From Moniliella sp. 'wahieum' (lineage: Eukaryota; Basidiomycota; Moniliellomycetes; Moniliellales; Moniliellaceae): a DNA stretch of 64,000 bases. A program made the translations under genes and the position numbers. Location: positions 62,001 through 126,000 of the forward strand of contig RSEE01000092.1 of the NCBI GenBank assembly GCA_003971905.1, given 5' to 3'. The notes beneath the pieces were generated by a model, which was given only the letters and a program-made list of their open reading frames with translations, ran no database searches and was not told the origin of the DNA. Shown here one piece after another: positions 41,919-53,700 of the stretch (its first letter is position 1; each line of letters starts with the position of its first letter).

Positions 41919-43909
41919 ATGCCCCAGCTCATCACCGCCGCCGCCGCGCTCGCGCTCGCCGCCTACCTCGACGCCCAGTCGGGCCTCCGCAACGACCTCC
42001 GCATCGGCTACGCCTTTGCCCGCTCCACCCTCAAGCACTACCTCCGCATCCTCCGCCACCGCCCCTCCCTCTTCCACCTCTTCGACGACACGGCCAACGC
42101 CCGCCCAACGACATTGCCTACGTCTATGCCGGCCGCAGCATCACCTGGGCCGCTGCCCAGGCCCAGGTCCGCAAGATCGCCCACTTCCTCCTCGCCCAGG
42201 GCTTCAAGTCTGGCGGTACGTCCCCGTGTCTCCCCCCCCCCCCCCCGCAATGTCGACCTGACCTGACCCCCCCCCTGCCAGACCGCGTCGCGGTGCTGAT
42301 GGGCAACTCGGTCACGTACGTCGAGTTCTGGCTTGCCTGCATGAGCATCAATGTTGTCCCTGCCATGATCAACTACTCCCTCACGGGCCCCGGCCTGGTC
42401 CACTGCATCTCGGTGGCCGAGGCCAAGGCGGTGTTCTTTGAAGAGGAGTACGAGCCTGCCCTGCAGCTTGTCCAGGACAAGCTGCCTTCGATCCAGCAGT
42501 GGATCCGCGTGGACGATGGTGTGCACTATCCTGCCGAGCGCGACGCGAGTGTGCGCGCGGCCGAGGAAGCAAGCCAAGGCCCTTTGCTGCCGCTGCCGAA
42601 CGTGGTGCAGCTGGACCAGAGCGTGCTGGATGCCCAACCGGCTACCGCGCTCGGCGACGAGTACCGAAAGGACGTCGAGGAGACGTCCCCGGCAGTCTTG
42701 ATCTACACTAGTGGTACCACCGGCTTGCCCAAGGCCGCCCTTTGCTCCCACGGCCGCATTGGCGTGGCGATGGTCATGTGGCCTACCACCAATGGTTTCA
42801 CCCCCTCGGATCGGATTTACACTGCATGCCTCTCTACCACCACTCCTCGGCTGCGTTCCTTTGCATTGGCGCTTCCTGGTACAGCGGCACGACCGTCATT
42901 ATTGGTCGCAAGTTTTCCGCCTCGCGCTTCTTTGATGAGGCGCGTGCGAACGGGGCGACGGTGATGCAGTACATTGGTGAAATTTGCCGCTATCTATTGG
43001 CCGTTCCGCCGTCCCCGCTGGACAAGGAACACACCATTCGTATGGCGTATGGTAATGGCATGCGGCCCGATGTGTGGAACAAGTTCCGTGACCGATTTGG
43101 TATTCGTGTCATTTCTGAGTTTTACGCCTCCTCCGAGGGCAACGGCGCTCTGATCTCGTACAATACCGGTCCATTTGGCGCTGGCTCGGTGGGCCGGATG
43201 GGCGTGCTAGCGCGCCGGTTCAAGCCGCACTTTAAAATTGCCAAGGTCGACCCCATCACGGAGGAAGTGTACCGTGACCCTACCACGGGGCTGTGTCGAG
43301 TGCGGTCCGAACGAACAGGGCGAATACATGTCGAAGATTATGGGTGCGCCCTCGGCCCAGTTTGCCGGGTACGCCGGAAACAAAAGGCCACTGAGAGTAA
43401 GATTTTGCGCGACGTGTTTGTCCGTGGCGACGCGTGGTTCCGCTCGGGCGACCTGATGCGCATCGATTCCGATGGCTTCTTTTGGTTTGGCGACCGTTGG
43501 GCGATACGTTCCGGTGGCGGTCGGAGAATGTGTCGACGGCCGAGGTGGCGGCTGCGCTGGGGGAAGCAGTGCATGAAGCTAACGTGTACGGTGTCCTGGT
43601 TCCCGGCCACGATGGACGGGCAGGGTGTGCGGCTATTCCGCAAGACGAGTTGGCCAAGACGGATTTGGCTGCTTTGGCCCGCCACGTACGCTCTCGTCTG
43701 CCCAAGTACGCCGTCCCATCTTTCTCGCGCGGTGCAGGAGATGGAACAGACTGGCACGGTCAAACAATTGAAAGTCGCTCTTCGTAACGAGGGAATTGAC
43801 CCTACCAAGGTCAAGGACCCCCTCTACTGGCTCCCGCCTGGCGCCACACCTACCTCCCTTTGGCTTGGCTGAGTACAAGAAGATTGCCGCTGGACAGGTC
43901 AAGCTTTAG
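41919..43909 (+). CDS. FAT1: Very-long-chain acyl-CoA synthetase / fatty acid transporter
   Basis: ER/peroxisome/plasma-membrane enzyme that activates long and very-long-chain fatty acids. Exon 1 (41919-42215): MPQLITAAAALALAAYLDAQ, LKHYLRILRHRPSLFHLFDD, ANARPNDIAYVYAGRSITW. Intron 42216-42281. Exon 2: DRVAVLMGNSVTYVEFWLACM, SPAVLIYTSGTTGLPKAA (AMP-binding P-loop), MPLYHHSSAAFLCIGASWYSG, GATVMQYIGEICRYLL, MAYGNGMRPDVWNKF, EFYASSEGN, RSGDLMRIDSDGFFWFGDR and RSENVSTAEVA (the VLACS/FATP signature), then LPKYAVPSF and a C-terminal EYKKIAAGQVKL ending TAG 43907-43909. Frame jumps near 42104 (one C lost), 42825, 43290, 43495 and 43730-43870. Confidence 0.94.
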
Positions 43910-46845
43910 GCTGAGGCTGAGGCTAAGCTAAGTCTCAGAGTGTGGCTCTATTCCTGGCGCTCGCTCGGCTCAAATCGTGCCATGCAACGCTTTCCCTGTT
44001 TGTCTCAATGCCCACTCGTTGTGCCCTTACCTACTTAGCCGTCTCACCGAGAAGATTGTATCAGAACAAGAACGTTGGTCGGATTCGCAGGGGCTATAGA
44101 AGAGTACTAAGAGGATCCACATGCGAACCACATAGGCTACGAGACTAACCTCTGCTCCCCTTGGGAGTGAGAGTAGGTTCTCTAACCGGCTGACTGGATG
44201 GGGCTGGCATCGATGCAGAACTGCTAGATTTACAGGCACACTTTTTAGGTATAGAATGCATTCGAAGATCGCTGGGAAGCGTTACACGACAACCACGGGT
44301 GGGCGCGAGGTAGGACGGAAGCACCAACTACGTAGTAGAGCAGTGAGCTACACAGCAGATGACAGGTTAGTGTGAGAGTGCGCACTAGGGAGAAGCTGAC
44401 CAAATCAGCAGCAGCACGGGGTTAGCAAGAGACAGAAGACTACGGGTCAGGCGATCAAGTCAGCCAGTGGAGAGGGCAAGCGGGATAAAGTCGGAATGTG
44501 CCTGGGCAGGGCGAACAAGGTCAGGAACAGGTCGGCTTATAACAGAAGGGACGTACGACGGCGAAACAGGTGAGATGAGTCAAGAGGCGAACAAGGCGAG
44601 ACGACCCAATCGTGGGATTCTGCATGCAGCAGCTGGACAAACAGAGTGTCAGTGGCAGGACAACTCCAAGCGCGAAGGACGGGGGACATACGATGGCATG
44701 CAGACCAGCCAAACGAGAGGACCACACAGGGCGAGGCAAATCATATAAGCGAGAGAGCCAAAGTGAGCAGACGGACAAGGGTGGGTCGAAGGCGAGCAAA
44801 ACGGGGTATGCACATTACGCATGGCGCCCACAAGGTCAGTGTGGGTCATCAGAACGAGGGGAATGCGGATGAAGCGGCAGTACGATGCTTGCGCTACGGA
44901 CCAGATGAATGAGGACAAGATGGCCCGCAGCGAGGTTTAGTCTGTGTAGGCGGGTCCACCAGAGCGATGGCGGGCAAGAGAACACATACGACAGAAGCAT
45001 GCAGGAGTGCTCTTGGAGGCTGCAGAGATGGGATACCGGTTGCTACGGGCGCAATGAGAGGGGCGGTGGTGAGGAGAGGGTGCAAGCACAGAGGAGCAGG
45101 AGAGTAAAAGGAGCGGGGGCGGCGCAGCCAATCTGTGTGCACAGGCCAATCTGGGCCAAGCCAGGGGCATAGGCAAGCGATATCTATATTAGGTCGCAAC
45201 ACTAGCGGCACTGCAGCAGTGTTCGAAAGTCTAATGTGCGGTCTCTCTCTGAGGGAAGCACCAGAGGGCAGACCAGATCGTTTAGAGGCAAGCACCAGAG
45301 CTCGGGATGGCTCGGCTGTCCAATGACGAACTCAGCGTGAGCCCAAGGGTCCAAGTGTCTCTTTCCGGGAGGCACCAGCGGGCAGGTGGGCAGGCCGGGC
45401 TCGCTGGAAACCACCTCGCTGCCCGCGCACTCAGGTCTGAGCCTCAGGCCTCATTACTAGTAGTAGTACGCCCCGTGGTGCCGTATATGCGGTGCTAATT
45501 TCTGCAACGGCGGTCATTCCGAGCAGGTTCTTTCCCTGCTCACAGTGGGTGTGACATGTGACGAGAAGCAACGACCAGATCCTCGCGAACCTCGAGAGGT
45601 CACAATGCTGCATAATACGACTGGGAACGCACCGCGACGGGCGCTATGGGCTCAGTCCATCGTCCAACAACTCTGCTGCTCATGTGTCGCCAGATCATCA
45701 TGATCAAGTTCGAGAAGAATGCTGAGCCGCCGCCCATCATAACTAGTCCCCGATCGTTTCGGGCCTGAGGCTGGGAAACCGAAGGCATGATGGGCTTTGA
45801 GCGAACAACACTGGACCTCCTTGGCCTGAGGTTCCGCGTGATGTGCTAGTTGGCACTGAAGGCACCTCGGTCAAACGCACGAGCCTCCCTGTGGTTGAAC
45901 GCTCAGGCGCTCCACGTCTCAGGGCTCAACAACGCACACCGCAGGCTGTGGAAGTATTCATACCTGACTATATAGTAGCATTGACAAAACTCGAACACGG
46001 ACAACAATTATAGGACGACTCCTCTCGCCCATCCGCTCACATCCGCCATTCCTCTCGAGGTGAGGTTTCCGATACCTCGCTACCAGCGACTTGCCAGTTC
46101 AACGAGAGAGACCTACCCCACCTACTCCATGAACCGAAAAACAACCCAGCCTACGCATTGCGTCTACACACCGTGCCGCTCTTCTACGCCGGAGGAGAGT
46201 AGTCATATGGCAGCAAGGACCGAAAGGGAGGGGGGGACCAGCCACCCGGAAGAATGGGGGCAGGGTCCAAGGGAGCTTGGGAGGGGCCTGGGGTGGGCGC
46301 TTAGGATGGGAGAGCAAGGTGGGGGTAAGAGTGGGAGTGGGAGCAAGAGGTGCGAGAGAGAGGGTTATACGTCCTTCAAGTCAAAAGGGAAACATGGAGG
46401 GTAGTGTGGTCACGGGTCCTGCCCGCCCCACCGCCGACCCCTGAATGGCCTGGTCCGTCGCATGGTCGCCCTACGTAATCTTCTTACCTTCCTTATCCCC
46501 CCGTCCGAGTGCAGGAGGCAGAAGAAAGGAAAAAGACAAAGAAAGAAAAAAAAGAAACAGAGACGTGGGGTTGCGGGGGGGTGGTATCGGACGAACAGCG
46601 TAGGCGACGGAGGGCGAGGAGGAGGACCCAGGAGGTGGACCCAGGAGGGGAAGGAGCAGGAGGACGCGGGGAGGGGTCATCGTGACTGGTCTCTTCCGGT
46701 CACCTCCATTCACCCAGCTGATAAGATCCGATAGGTTCGACCTGCACCGGTGGAAGGCCACCAGGCCACCAGGCCACCAGACCAGCAGACCAGCAGGCCA
46801 ACCGACCACCCGACGCACCAAGCCCCCGTCCACCCTGCTACCTAC
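43910..46845. other. Gene-free stretch of 2.9 kb
   Basis: I find no recognisable gene on either strand. The left part (44440-45180) is purine-skewed on the plus strand (GCGAACAAGG, GGGCGAGGC, AGGACAAC words); 45370-45960 is rich in CCTGAGGC/GCCTCAGG words; 46520-46730 is a purine tract just beyond the kinase gene; 46755-46806 is a (CACCAGGC)n/(CAGACCAG)n repeat. Minor frames at 44145-44327 (-) and 46060-46404 (+) have no domain. It could be transposon debris or a non-coding RNA locus; the sequence alone does not say. Confidence 0.45.
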
Positions 46846-49783
46846 TCACTTGCGATGAAACAGGGGGAGGCGGGGGAACCTGCTCGGTTCAGGCAAAGGG
46901 TGGTGATGGGTATGGTGCGCAGGCTCAACCACCTTGGTCGTAGGACCGTCGTGCTGAACCAGGGAGGAACACGTGTGGATCGACGTGAGCCACGAATCGG
47001 CCTCGTTGGCTGCTTGCCCTGCTTGCCCTGCTTGCCCTGCGCGTCCTGCGCCACATGTGCATCTTTCCCCTCTGACCGCTGTGGTCGCTCATTTGCCTGC
47101 TGCTCGTGACGCTCGTGGTGGCCGGGGAGCTCGGTGTACTCCCCTTGGTCGTCCATCTCCTGTTGCTGGTGCGGGTGGGGGTGCTTGTGCAGGTCGTCTC
47201 GGGCGTCCCGCAGCACGGACGAGAAGGGCGGTCGGGACTCGGCCAACCCAGGGCCGCGGAGCAAGTCTCCTAGCGTACAGCGCAACTGCGGGTGGACCGC
47301 GAGCATGCGTCGTAACGCTGCCTGCGTCTCCACTGGGCACAAGCTGAAAATTGAGTCTGTTCGTGCAGGCGTCGGGGACGGAGGGGAGGTGTCCTGCTCC
47401 TGGTCTGAGGGCTGGTTGCGGTGGGTGTATCCTCATGATCATGGTCATGGTCATGGTCATGGTCATGGTCAGGGTCAAGTGCAGGCAGCGCGTACGGGAC
47501 CGCAGTGTGCGATGGAGCGAGCCCGACGTTGGACCCTCTGCGTGCCCATTGGCGACTGGCACGGGAAACGGTCGCGTCGCGCTGGGACGCATGCGGGGGT
47601 AACGTAGCCGAGCGCGGTTGGACTGCGACTGCGCGCACATTGGACCTAGAGTCCGTTTCCCCTACCATTTCCCCTTGGGCTTGGACTTGGGCTTGGACTT
47701 GAGCTTGGACTTGGCTTGGACTTGGGTTTGACCTTCGGCTTGAGCTTCGGCGTCGGACGACTCTTCCGACTGGCCTAACGGATCCATCATAAGCACCGAC
47801 CCTTCCCCGAACCAAGTGTCGGGTTCGGACGAATGGATGCGCGACAAAGCCCTTGGTTCCGCCAACGTTGATGCGTCGTCCATCCACACGCCTCCGCCTC
47901 CACCTCCGCCTCCGCATCCATCCCCTCTCCCTCTGCCTCTGCCTCTCCCTGTCTGCGTCCGCACGACCATCGCCATGGGCATAGGGAACGGGACTCGGTT
48001 CCGCCTGGACAGGAACTTGGTCCGACGCAAATGGTGCGTCCGAGGGTTGGACCACCTGGTATCCCGCTTCAGACACGGTAGGTATGCGTGCCAACAGAGG
48101 GTCGGAGCCAGAGGGTGTGGCAGACCAGCCCGAGGGAACGGTCGATGGCAGACCACGTAGTGCCGCTTTCATCAGACTGGCCGAGGACGGTCCCGGGAGA
48201 CGAATGTACGGTGTGGGATTGGGTTCCAGCGAGAGATCCGTGCCCGCCGCCGCGGCAGGGGAGAAGGACAGGGAGAGAGAAGAGCGAGCTTGAGCTTGTG
48301 TGGTGGTCAGAGGAGGGTGGCGGGGAAAAGGCGGAAGGTGCATGCCCCATGGTGGGCTCGCCTTCGGGGGGGAGAGCGGTTTTGGACGCTGGTGGGAGCG
48401 CGGCAGCGGGGGAAGCTGGGGCCCGAATGGGAGTGGGAGTGCGAAGGGAGTGGGAGTGGGAGTGGGAGTGGGAGCGAGTGGTCGGCACAGTCGAAGGGAG
48501 CGTCGAGCGTGTTTCGGTCCACATGGGCAAGGAGGGTGGGGAAGCCAAGCTGCCCATCGCGGGCGAAGTGGGGGTCTTGGTAGGTGCCCTATCCTGCCCT
48601 GTTGGTCCGACAGGCCGGGGCGAAGCAGGGGCGGGAACGTGGACCAGTTCCGGGTGCTCATGGACGAATTGGCGGTAGGCACGGTCCTTGCGAGCGTCGG
48701 GCAACTTCCAGGGAAACCGCGCAGGTACATGCATAAGAAAATGATCGCCAACGACCACACGTCGGTCAAACGCGGGTCGTACTCCTCCTTCCCAACACTT
48801 CGGGAGCCAAGTAAGGGTCTGAACCCACCACGCCCGAAGCTAAAATTTTGGAGCTGCACCCGGGGGTTTGGAAGACGGTGGCGGTGCCAAAATCGATGAT
48901 TTTGACCACATTGGTCGCGGTCATGACACAATTGTCCAGTTGAGGTCGCGATGTGCGAGGCCAAGGCTGTGAAGGTAATCCACGCCATCCACAATCTGGC
49001 GAAAGATACAGTAAATCTCCTCTTTGCTCATTTGGGCGACCATGACAACCGCAAAGAGGTCGTAGGGCGCATACTCGAGGACCTGGTAGTGCAGCCCGGC
49101 ATCAACAAAGAGATCGACAGTGTGAATAATGTTGGGATGGTTGAGTGCTGTGCCGACACAATACTCGGCAGTGATCTTCTTGACGTATTCCCGCTCGTTC
49201 TCCCCCTCGCGCAGGGGACGGAACTGCTTGACGGCATAGATGGTGTGGTCCTTGGCCTTGACGAGACGGACGGTGCCCAGCACCGGTGCCGAGGACCTTG
49301 CCACGGCGGCCATAGAGCTTGCCCAGGTTCTGGGAGCTGATGCCGGCGGCCAGGGGACGGGCTTCGGGGCGCTTGAACTTGGCCGAAGAGGGAAGAGAGG
49401 GCGAGGGGGCAAGGATTTGGCGATGCGAGTGCGCAGGTCGGAAAAGAGGCCGCTTTTGGAGCGGCGCACGCGTGGGGGCTCGGGCTCGGTGAGAGGCGGG
49501 GGTGGGGTGGGGGAGGCAGAGGCAGAGGAAGGTGGAGGTGTGGATGCGGGGGGGGCAGGCGGAGGAGCAGGCGGAGGGGGCGCAGGAGATGCGCCTGAAG
49601 CCAGGGGGCGGGGGCGCAGGGAAAGGAAGGGCGCTTTCGTGGGCCGACTGGGGAGCGGGAGGAGGGGAAGAGGGAGGTGCGAGGGCGGTGGGGAGGGGGA
49701 GGGCGGGGGGGAGGGGAGAGGGGGGGCGGAGGGGGGGCGGCGGAGTGTGCGGGAGGGAGGCGGTCGGATGCGGCGGTGAGCAT
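46846..49783 (-). CDS. Ser/Thr protein kinase, Hrk1/Sat4 (HAL-type) family
   Basis: Fungal-specific kinase family that regulates plasma-membrane transporters and ion homeostasis. Start ATG 49783 (MLTAASDRLPP), Pro-rich N-terminus, then RRSKSGLFSDLRTRIAKSL. Kinase domain: GTVRLVKAKDHTIYAVKQF, EYVKKITAEYCVGTALNHPNIIHTVDLF, YQVLEYAPYDLFAVVM, EEIYCIFRQIVDGVDYLHSLGLAHRDL, DNCVMTATNVVKIIDFGTA, VGSDPYLAPEV (family-typical), DVWSLAIIF and RRFPWKLPDARKDRAYRQFV. A Ser/Pro-rich insert of roughly 430 residues then separates this from RRMLAVHPQLRCTLGDLL, and the protein ends SWLTSIHTCSS...HTHHH, stop at 46846-46848. The catalytic-loop Lys is obscured by one missing G near 48938. Confidence 0.9.
47430..47475 (-). 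repeat. (ATGACC)n repeat encoding His-Asp repeats
   Basis: Plus-strand GGTCATGGTCAT units read as HDHDHDHDHD on the minus strand inside the Ser/Pro-rich insert of the Hrk1-like kinase. Confidence 0.85.
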
Positions 49784-50779
49784 GGCGGCAGCAGACAGAC
49801 CGGGAAGAGCAGAGATAGATGGTTGGGGGGCTAGGGGTGCATGCTTGGGGAGAAGACGATGGGGAGAAGACGATGAGGAAGACGATGGGAAGACGATGGA
49901 GAGAAGACGATGGGGAAGACGATGGAGAAGACGATGGGGACGGTGGATGCGTGGGGGCGTGGGTGGAGCAGCGGGAGCAGATCGCATAGCTGACGACTGG
50001 AGGCGAACCCGAGCTGAGCCCGGCTGGGCAGGGGAGAGCGGCGCGGTGCCTGGGCGCGGCAGGCGGTGCTCCGTTTGCTCCCGACGGCGTGGGCTCCGAT
50101 TGGGGTTTGGTGACATGTGGCATGCCCATGCGATGCATGATCGATGATCCCTGCGGCTGGGGGAGAGCGCGTGGGAGCACATCACCCATCCGCCTCACCC
50201 CTGCCCCCCCTCCGCAGGTTAACGTTTAACGTTAAACGTTTAGCCCCTCCCTGGGCCGCCCATCTTCACACGCGTTGTTCCCAGGAACATCGTTTCCAAC
50301 AATAAGTCTGTCATCTGCTGGCTGTCATCCTCATCGATCATCATCTTCTGACCCCTGCCTCCCTCCCCAGGTACACACAAACACACCGCGTTCTCAATAT
50401 CAATCGCAATCGCACGGAGTACGGACAGGAACCAGCTCCACGCCGGCCAAGGCAAAGAAACACACGCCCACCTCCGCCCGCGCGGCCACAAGCGAACAAG
50501 CAGCCACCCCAGACCACCCTTCGCCCCTTGGTGAACGTACGTGGTGAACACGTGAACGAGAACCAAAAGTAAAGAAGAAAAAACAAACACTAATCGAAAA
50601 CGAAAACGAAACCGAACCGAAACCGAAAACGAACACGACGGCGAAACCCAGCCTCAGTCTCACCCATAATCGAATCGCCCATCGACCGGCGCCCATCGAC
50701 CATCAATCATCGACACCTGACGCGTGATGTAGTATGCGACATGGGATCCGAAAAACTCGATACGGCCGCCCGCACCAGC
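49784..50779. other. Kinase promoter and TOP2 3' flank
   Basis: Upstream of the Hrk1-like gene and downstream of TOP2. It contains a GACGATGGGGAAGACGATGGAGAAGACGATGG repeat at 49855-49938, TGATCGATGATCC at 50138-50150, a perfect 20-bp palindrome AACGTTTAACGTTAAACGTT at 50221-50240, CATCGATCATCATC near 50333 and an (ACCGAAAACGAA)n-type repeat at 50593-50636. No gene seen. Confidence 0.5.
50221..50240. repeat. Perfect 20-bp palindrome (AACGTT-based)
   Basis: AACGTTTAACGTTAAACGTT equals its own reverse complement. It consists of three AACGTT cores and is related to GTTGAACGTTCAAC seen in other intergenic regions of the window. It lies about 440 bases upstream of the Hrk1-like ATG. Confidence 0.8.
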
Positions 50780-53700
50780 TCAAAACTCATCATCCTCCTC
50801 CTCATCCTCCTGCGCACCACCATCCTGGTCCTCACTCAAGTCCAAGTCGCTCTCCACGTACTTGACCTTAGCTGCTGCGCCACGGGGTGCGCGGGTGGAC
50901 CGAGCACGTGGTGGCGGTGGCGGCGCATCCAGCATCGACATTGACACGTCTTCTCCCGAGTCCATCTCAGCTTCCTCCGAGTCCGAGGGCACGGCCGCCT
51001 TGGCGTGCCCTTTGCCCTTTGCAGGAGCCTTGGGCTTGGCGGGCGCTTTGGACGGTGCTTTGGACGGTGCTTTGGGTTTGGCAGTCGCCCTAGCTGCTGC
51101 CTTGGCTGGTGCCTTAGCTGGTGCCTTAGCTGGTGCCTTAGATGGTACCACTTCGTCCATATCGGAATCGGACAAGTACACACCACCGGTTTCGTCTGCA
51201 CGGGCAAAGTAGTTTGGGTAGCTGTCTTGGCAAGGCCCAGACCCAAAGCCGGTCTCTTCGTAGCCACCAACCCTCCAACTCATCGTCATCCAATGCCGTC
51301 GAAGCCGTCCGTTTGACCGAAGTGGATCGACTGCTACTCGCTGCCGACTTACCGCTCCCGGCCCTGGCTCCAGCACCGCCGCCCAAAGGTGAGGTCGAAG
51401 GCAAGCCCACCCCAACCCCAACCCCGAGCCCGAGCCCGATTGCCGAAGCAATGCCCAAGTAGATGCCGATGCCGAAGCCGCCGGATCAGACTTGATGCGT
51501 GGCTTGGGTTCGGTCTTGGGTGTGGCCTTGGCCTTGGCCGCTGGCTTAGCAGCGACTTTACGCCTGGCAGCAGGTTGGGCTTAAACTCGTCATCCGAGTT
51601 GTCCAGGTCAGAAACGACGCCCGAGGCACGACGTCGAGCTGCGCCTCCTGCTTTAGCCTGGACCCCACCTGCTTTCGTGGACATTTTCATACGGTGTGCG
51701 TCGCGTGCCAAGCCCTTGGCGTCCTGGTCCAACAAGCGTTCCCACTCAACTTGCACCCGGTCCAAATCTTGAATCCACAAGTCTTTCGGCGTAAAGCCAA
51801 GAAGTCGATTCAGTTCTTCTTCCTTGGCGTCGCGCTGGGCTAGAAGCTGCGCCACTTTCTCCGCTGTCAGGTATAGATCGCCATGGACAACAAAGTAATC
51901 GTAATCGCTGTCGGCACCGCCTTCATCTTCGTCCTCCGAATCCGCCTGCTCGGCCGTCGTCTTGGCCCGGACCACTTTGGGCAAGGACGGAACCCCTTGG
52001 GCGCGCAAGTCGGCACCACGGCAGATCGTTTGCGCTGCATCACATTCAGTTCCTTGTCGATGATCATCTTGACAAAGCGCGCTTGGTTCTGCAAACGTGA
52101 ATAGGACTCCTTGAGCGTCTCTACCAAAAAGTCCTAACCGGCGCACCACCCCATCAAATCATCAGTTAGTTCACCTTTTCCACTCGAGCAAACACGAAAA
52201 AAATAAAAAAGACAATACCAAAGGACCAGGCGCGTACCTTGCGTTTATGGTAATAGCTCAGCCGGAGCAGATAAAAGTCCTCTAAGATCTCGACGGTGGA
52301 GGTGTACCGTTTGATCTTGCCTTCGGGATCAAAGAGGACCATATTGACGTGTTTTTGGTCGAAGCCAACTTGAAAAACGTTTCGGGTCCCTTGGCACGGA
52401 TTTCCTCCTCTCCCTTCGGGGTCAGGTACACAATAAAGTGCACCGTCTTGTCCGTGTGGTACTCTTTGTAATCCTTCACCAACGCCGGCAACGACTTGTC
52501 GGGCGAGACGAGCGTCTCGATGAACTCCTTGTAGTTCGACGTCCAGGTCTGGATGGGCAACTCGGTGATCTCCCACGCGGACCAATCGCCTTCAGTAACC
52601 GGGTGGGCCAGCCCGGAAACTTTATATTTGTCTGTCCGATCTGCTCAATCGGTCCGGTAAAGCCACGGTACCATGGGTGCATCGGGACAAACTCCCCACC
52701 GGACAAACGAGAACGCAAGTTGGCAATGATGTCCAACGGATTAAAGTTGGGCATGTTGGTGCTCCATCCGGTCCCAATGCCATCCGAACCATTGATCAGG
52801 ACCGTCGGCAAAGTGGGGATGTACCATTCCGGCTCGATGCTTTGGCCTTCTTCGTTGAGGTAGGTGAGGAGCATGTCATCGTCCGGGTGGAAGATCATGC
52901 GTGTGGATTCAGGCATGGAAGTATAGATGTACCTGGGCGCGGCGGCATCCTTACCGCCCATGGCACGGGTACCAAATTGACCACTGGGAGAAAGCAGGTT
53001 CAAGTTGTTGGACCCAACAAACGTCTGCGCCAGACCCACGATGGTTTGGTACAGACTCGTCTCGCCGTGGTGATATGCCGTATGGTCCGCCACATACGCA
53101 CCAAACTGGGCCACCTTGCTTCGGTCTTAGGACTGAGCTTGCGCTTAAACGCACCAAAGATGATCTTCCGCTGGCCCGGCTTGAGACCATCCACAACCGA
53201 AGGAATGGAACGCATGTTGTCCGCCATCGAGAAAAGGATGAGTTCCTTGTTGATAAAGTCGGACACGGGGATCGTATCGATGTTGTGGTTCAAGTATGTG
53301 CCCGGCTTGAATTGGCGCAGCCACTCTTTCCGCTCATCTGCCTTCTTCTTCTGAAAGCCAAGTCGATCAGCTGACGATCTTCGGGCGTGGTGGGTTCAAA
53401 CGGAAGCATATGGGTGTTCATCTTGCGGAAATACTTTTTCATATCGGCCGCATTCGAAGTACCGAGACCCTTGTTACTTGATCCGCCAGCCCGCGCCATT
53501 GTTATGTTCTTCCTTCCACTGTTCGTATTCTGGAATGGTAAAGAAGGAGACTTCCTGTGTCCCCTTGGTGGCCTTGACAATGGAGTGATAAACTCCACCA
53601 AAAAGTTCGGGATCTTAAGGAGAGAAGGGTAAAAGGCATCAAAAAGTTTATGATCAGGCCCTTGATGTGGGAACCATCGTGGTCCTGGTCAGTCATGATC

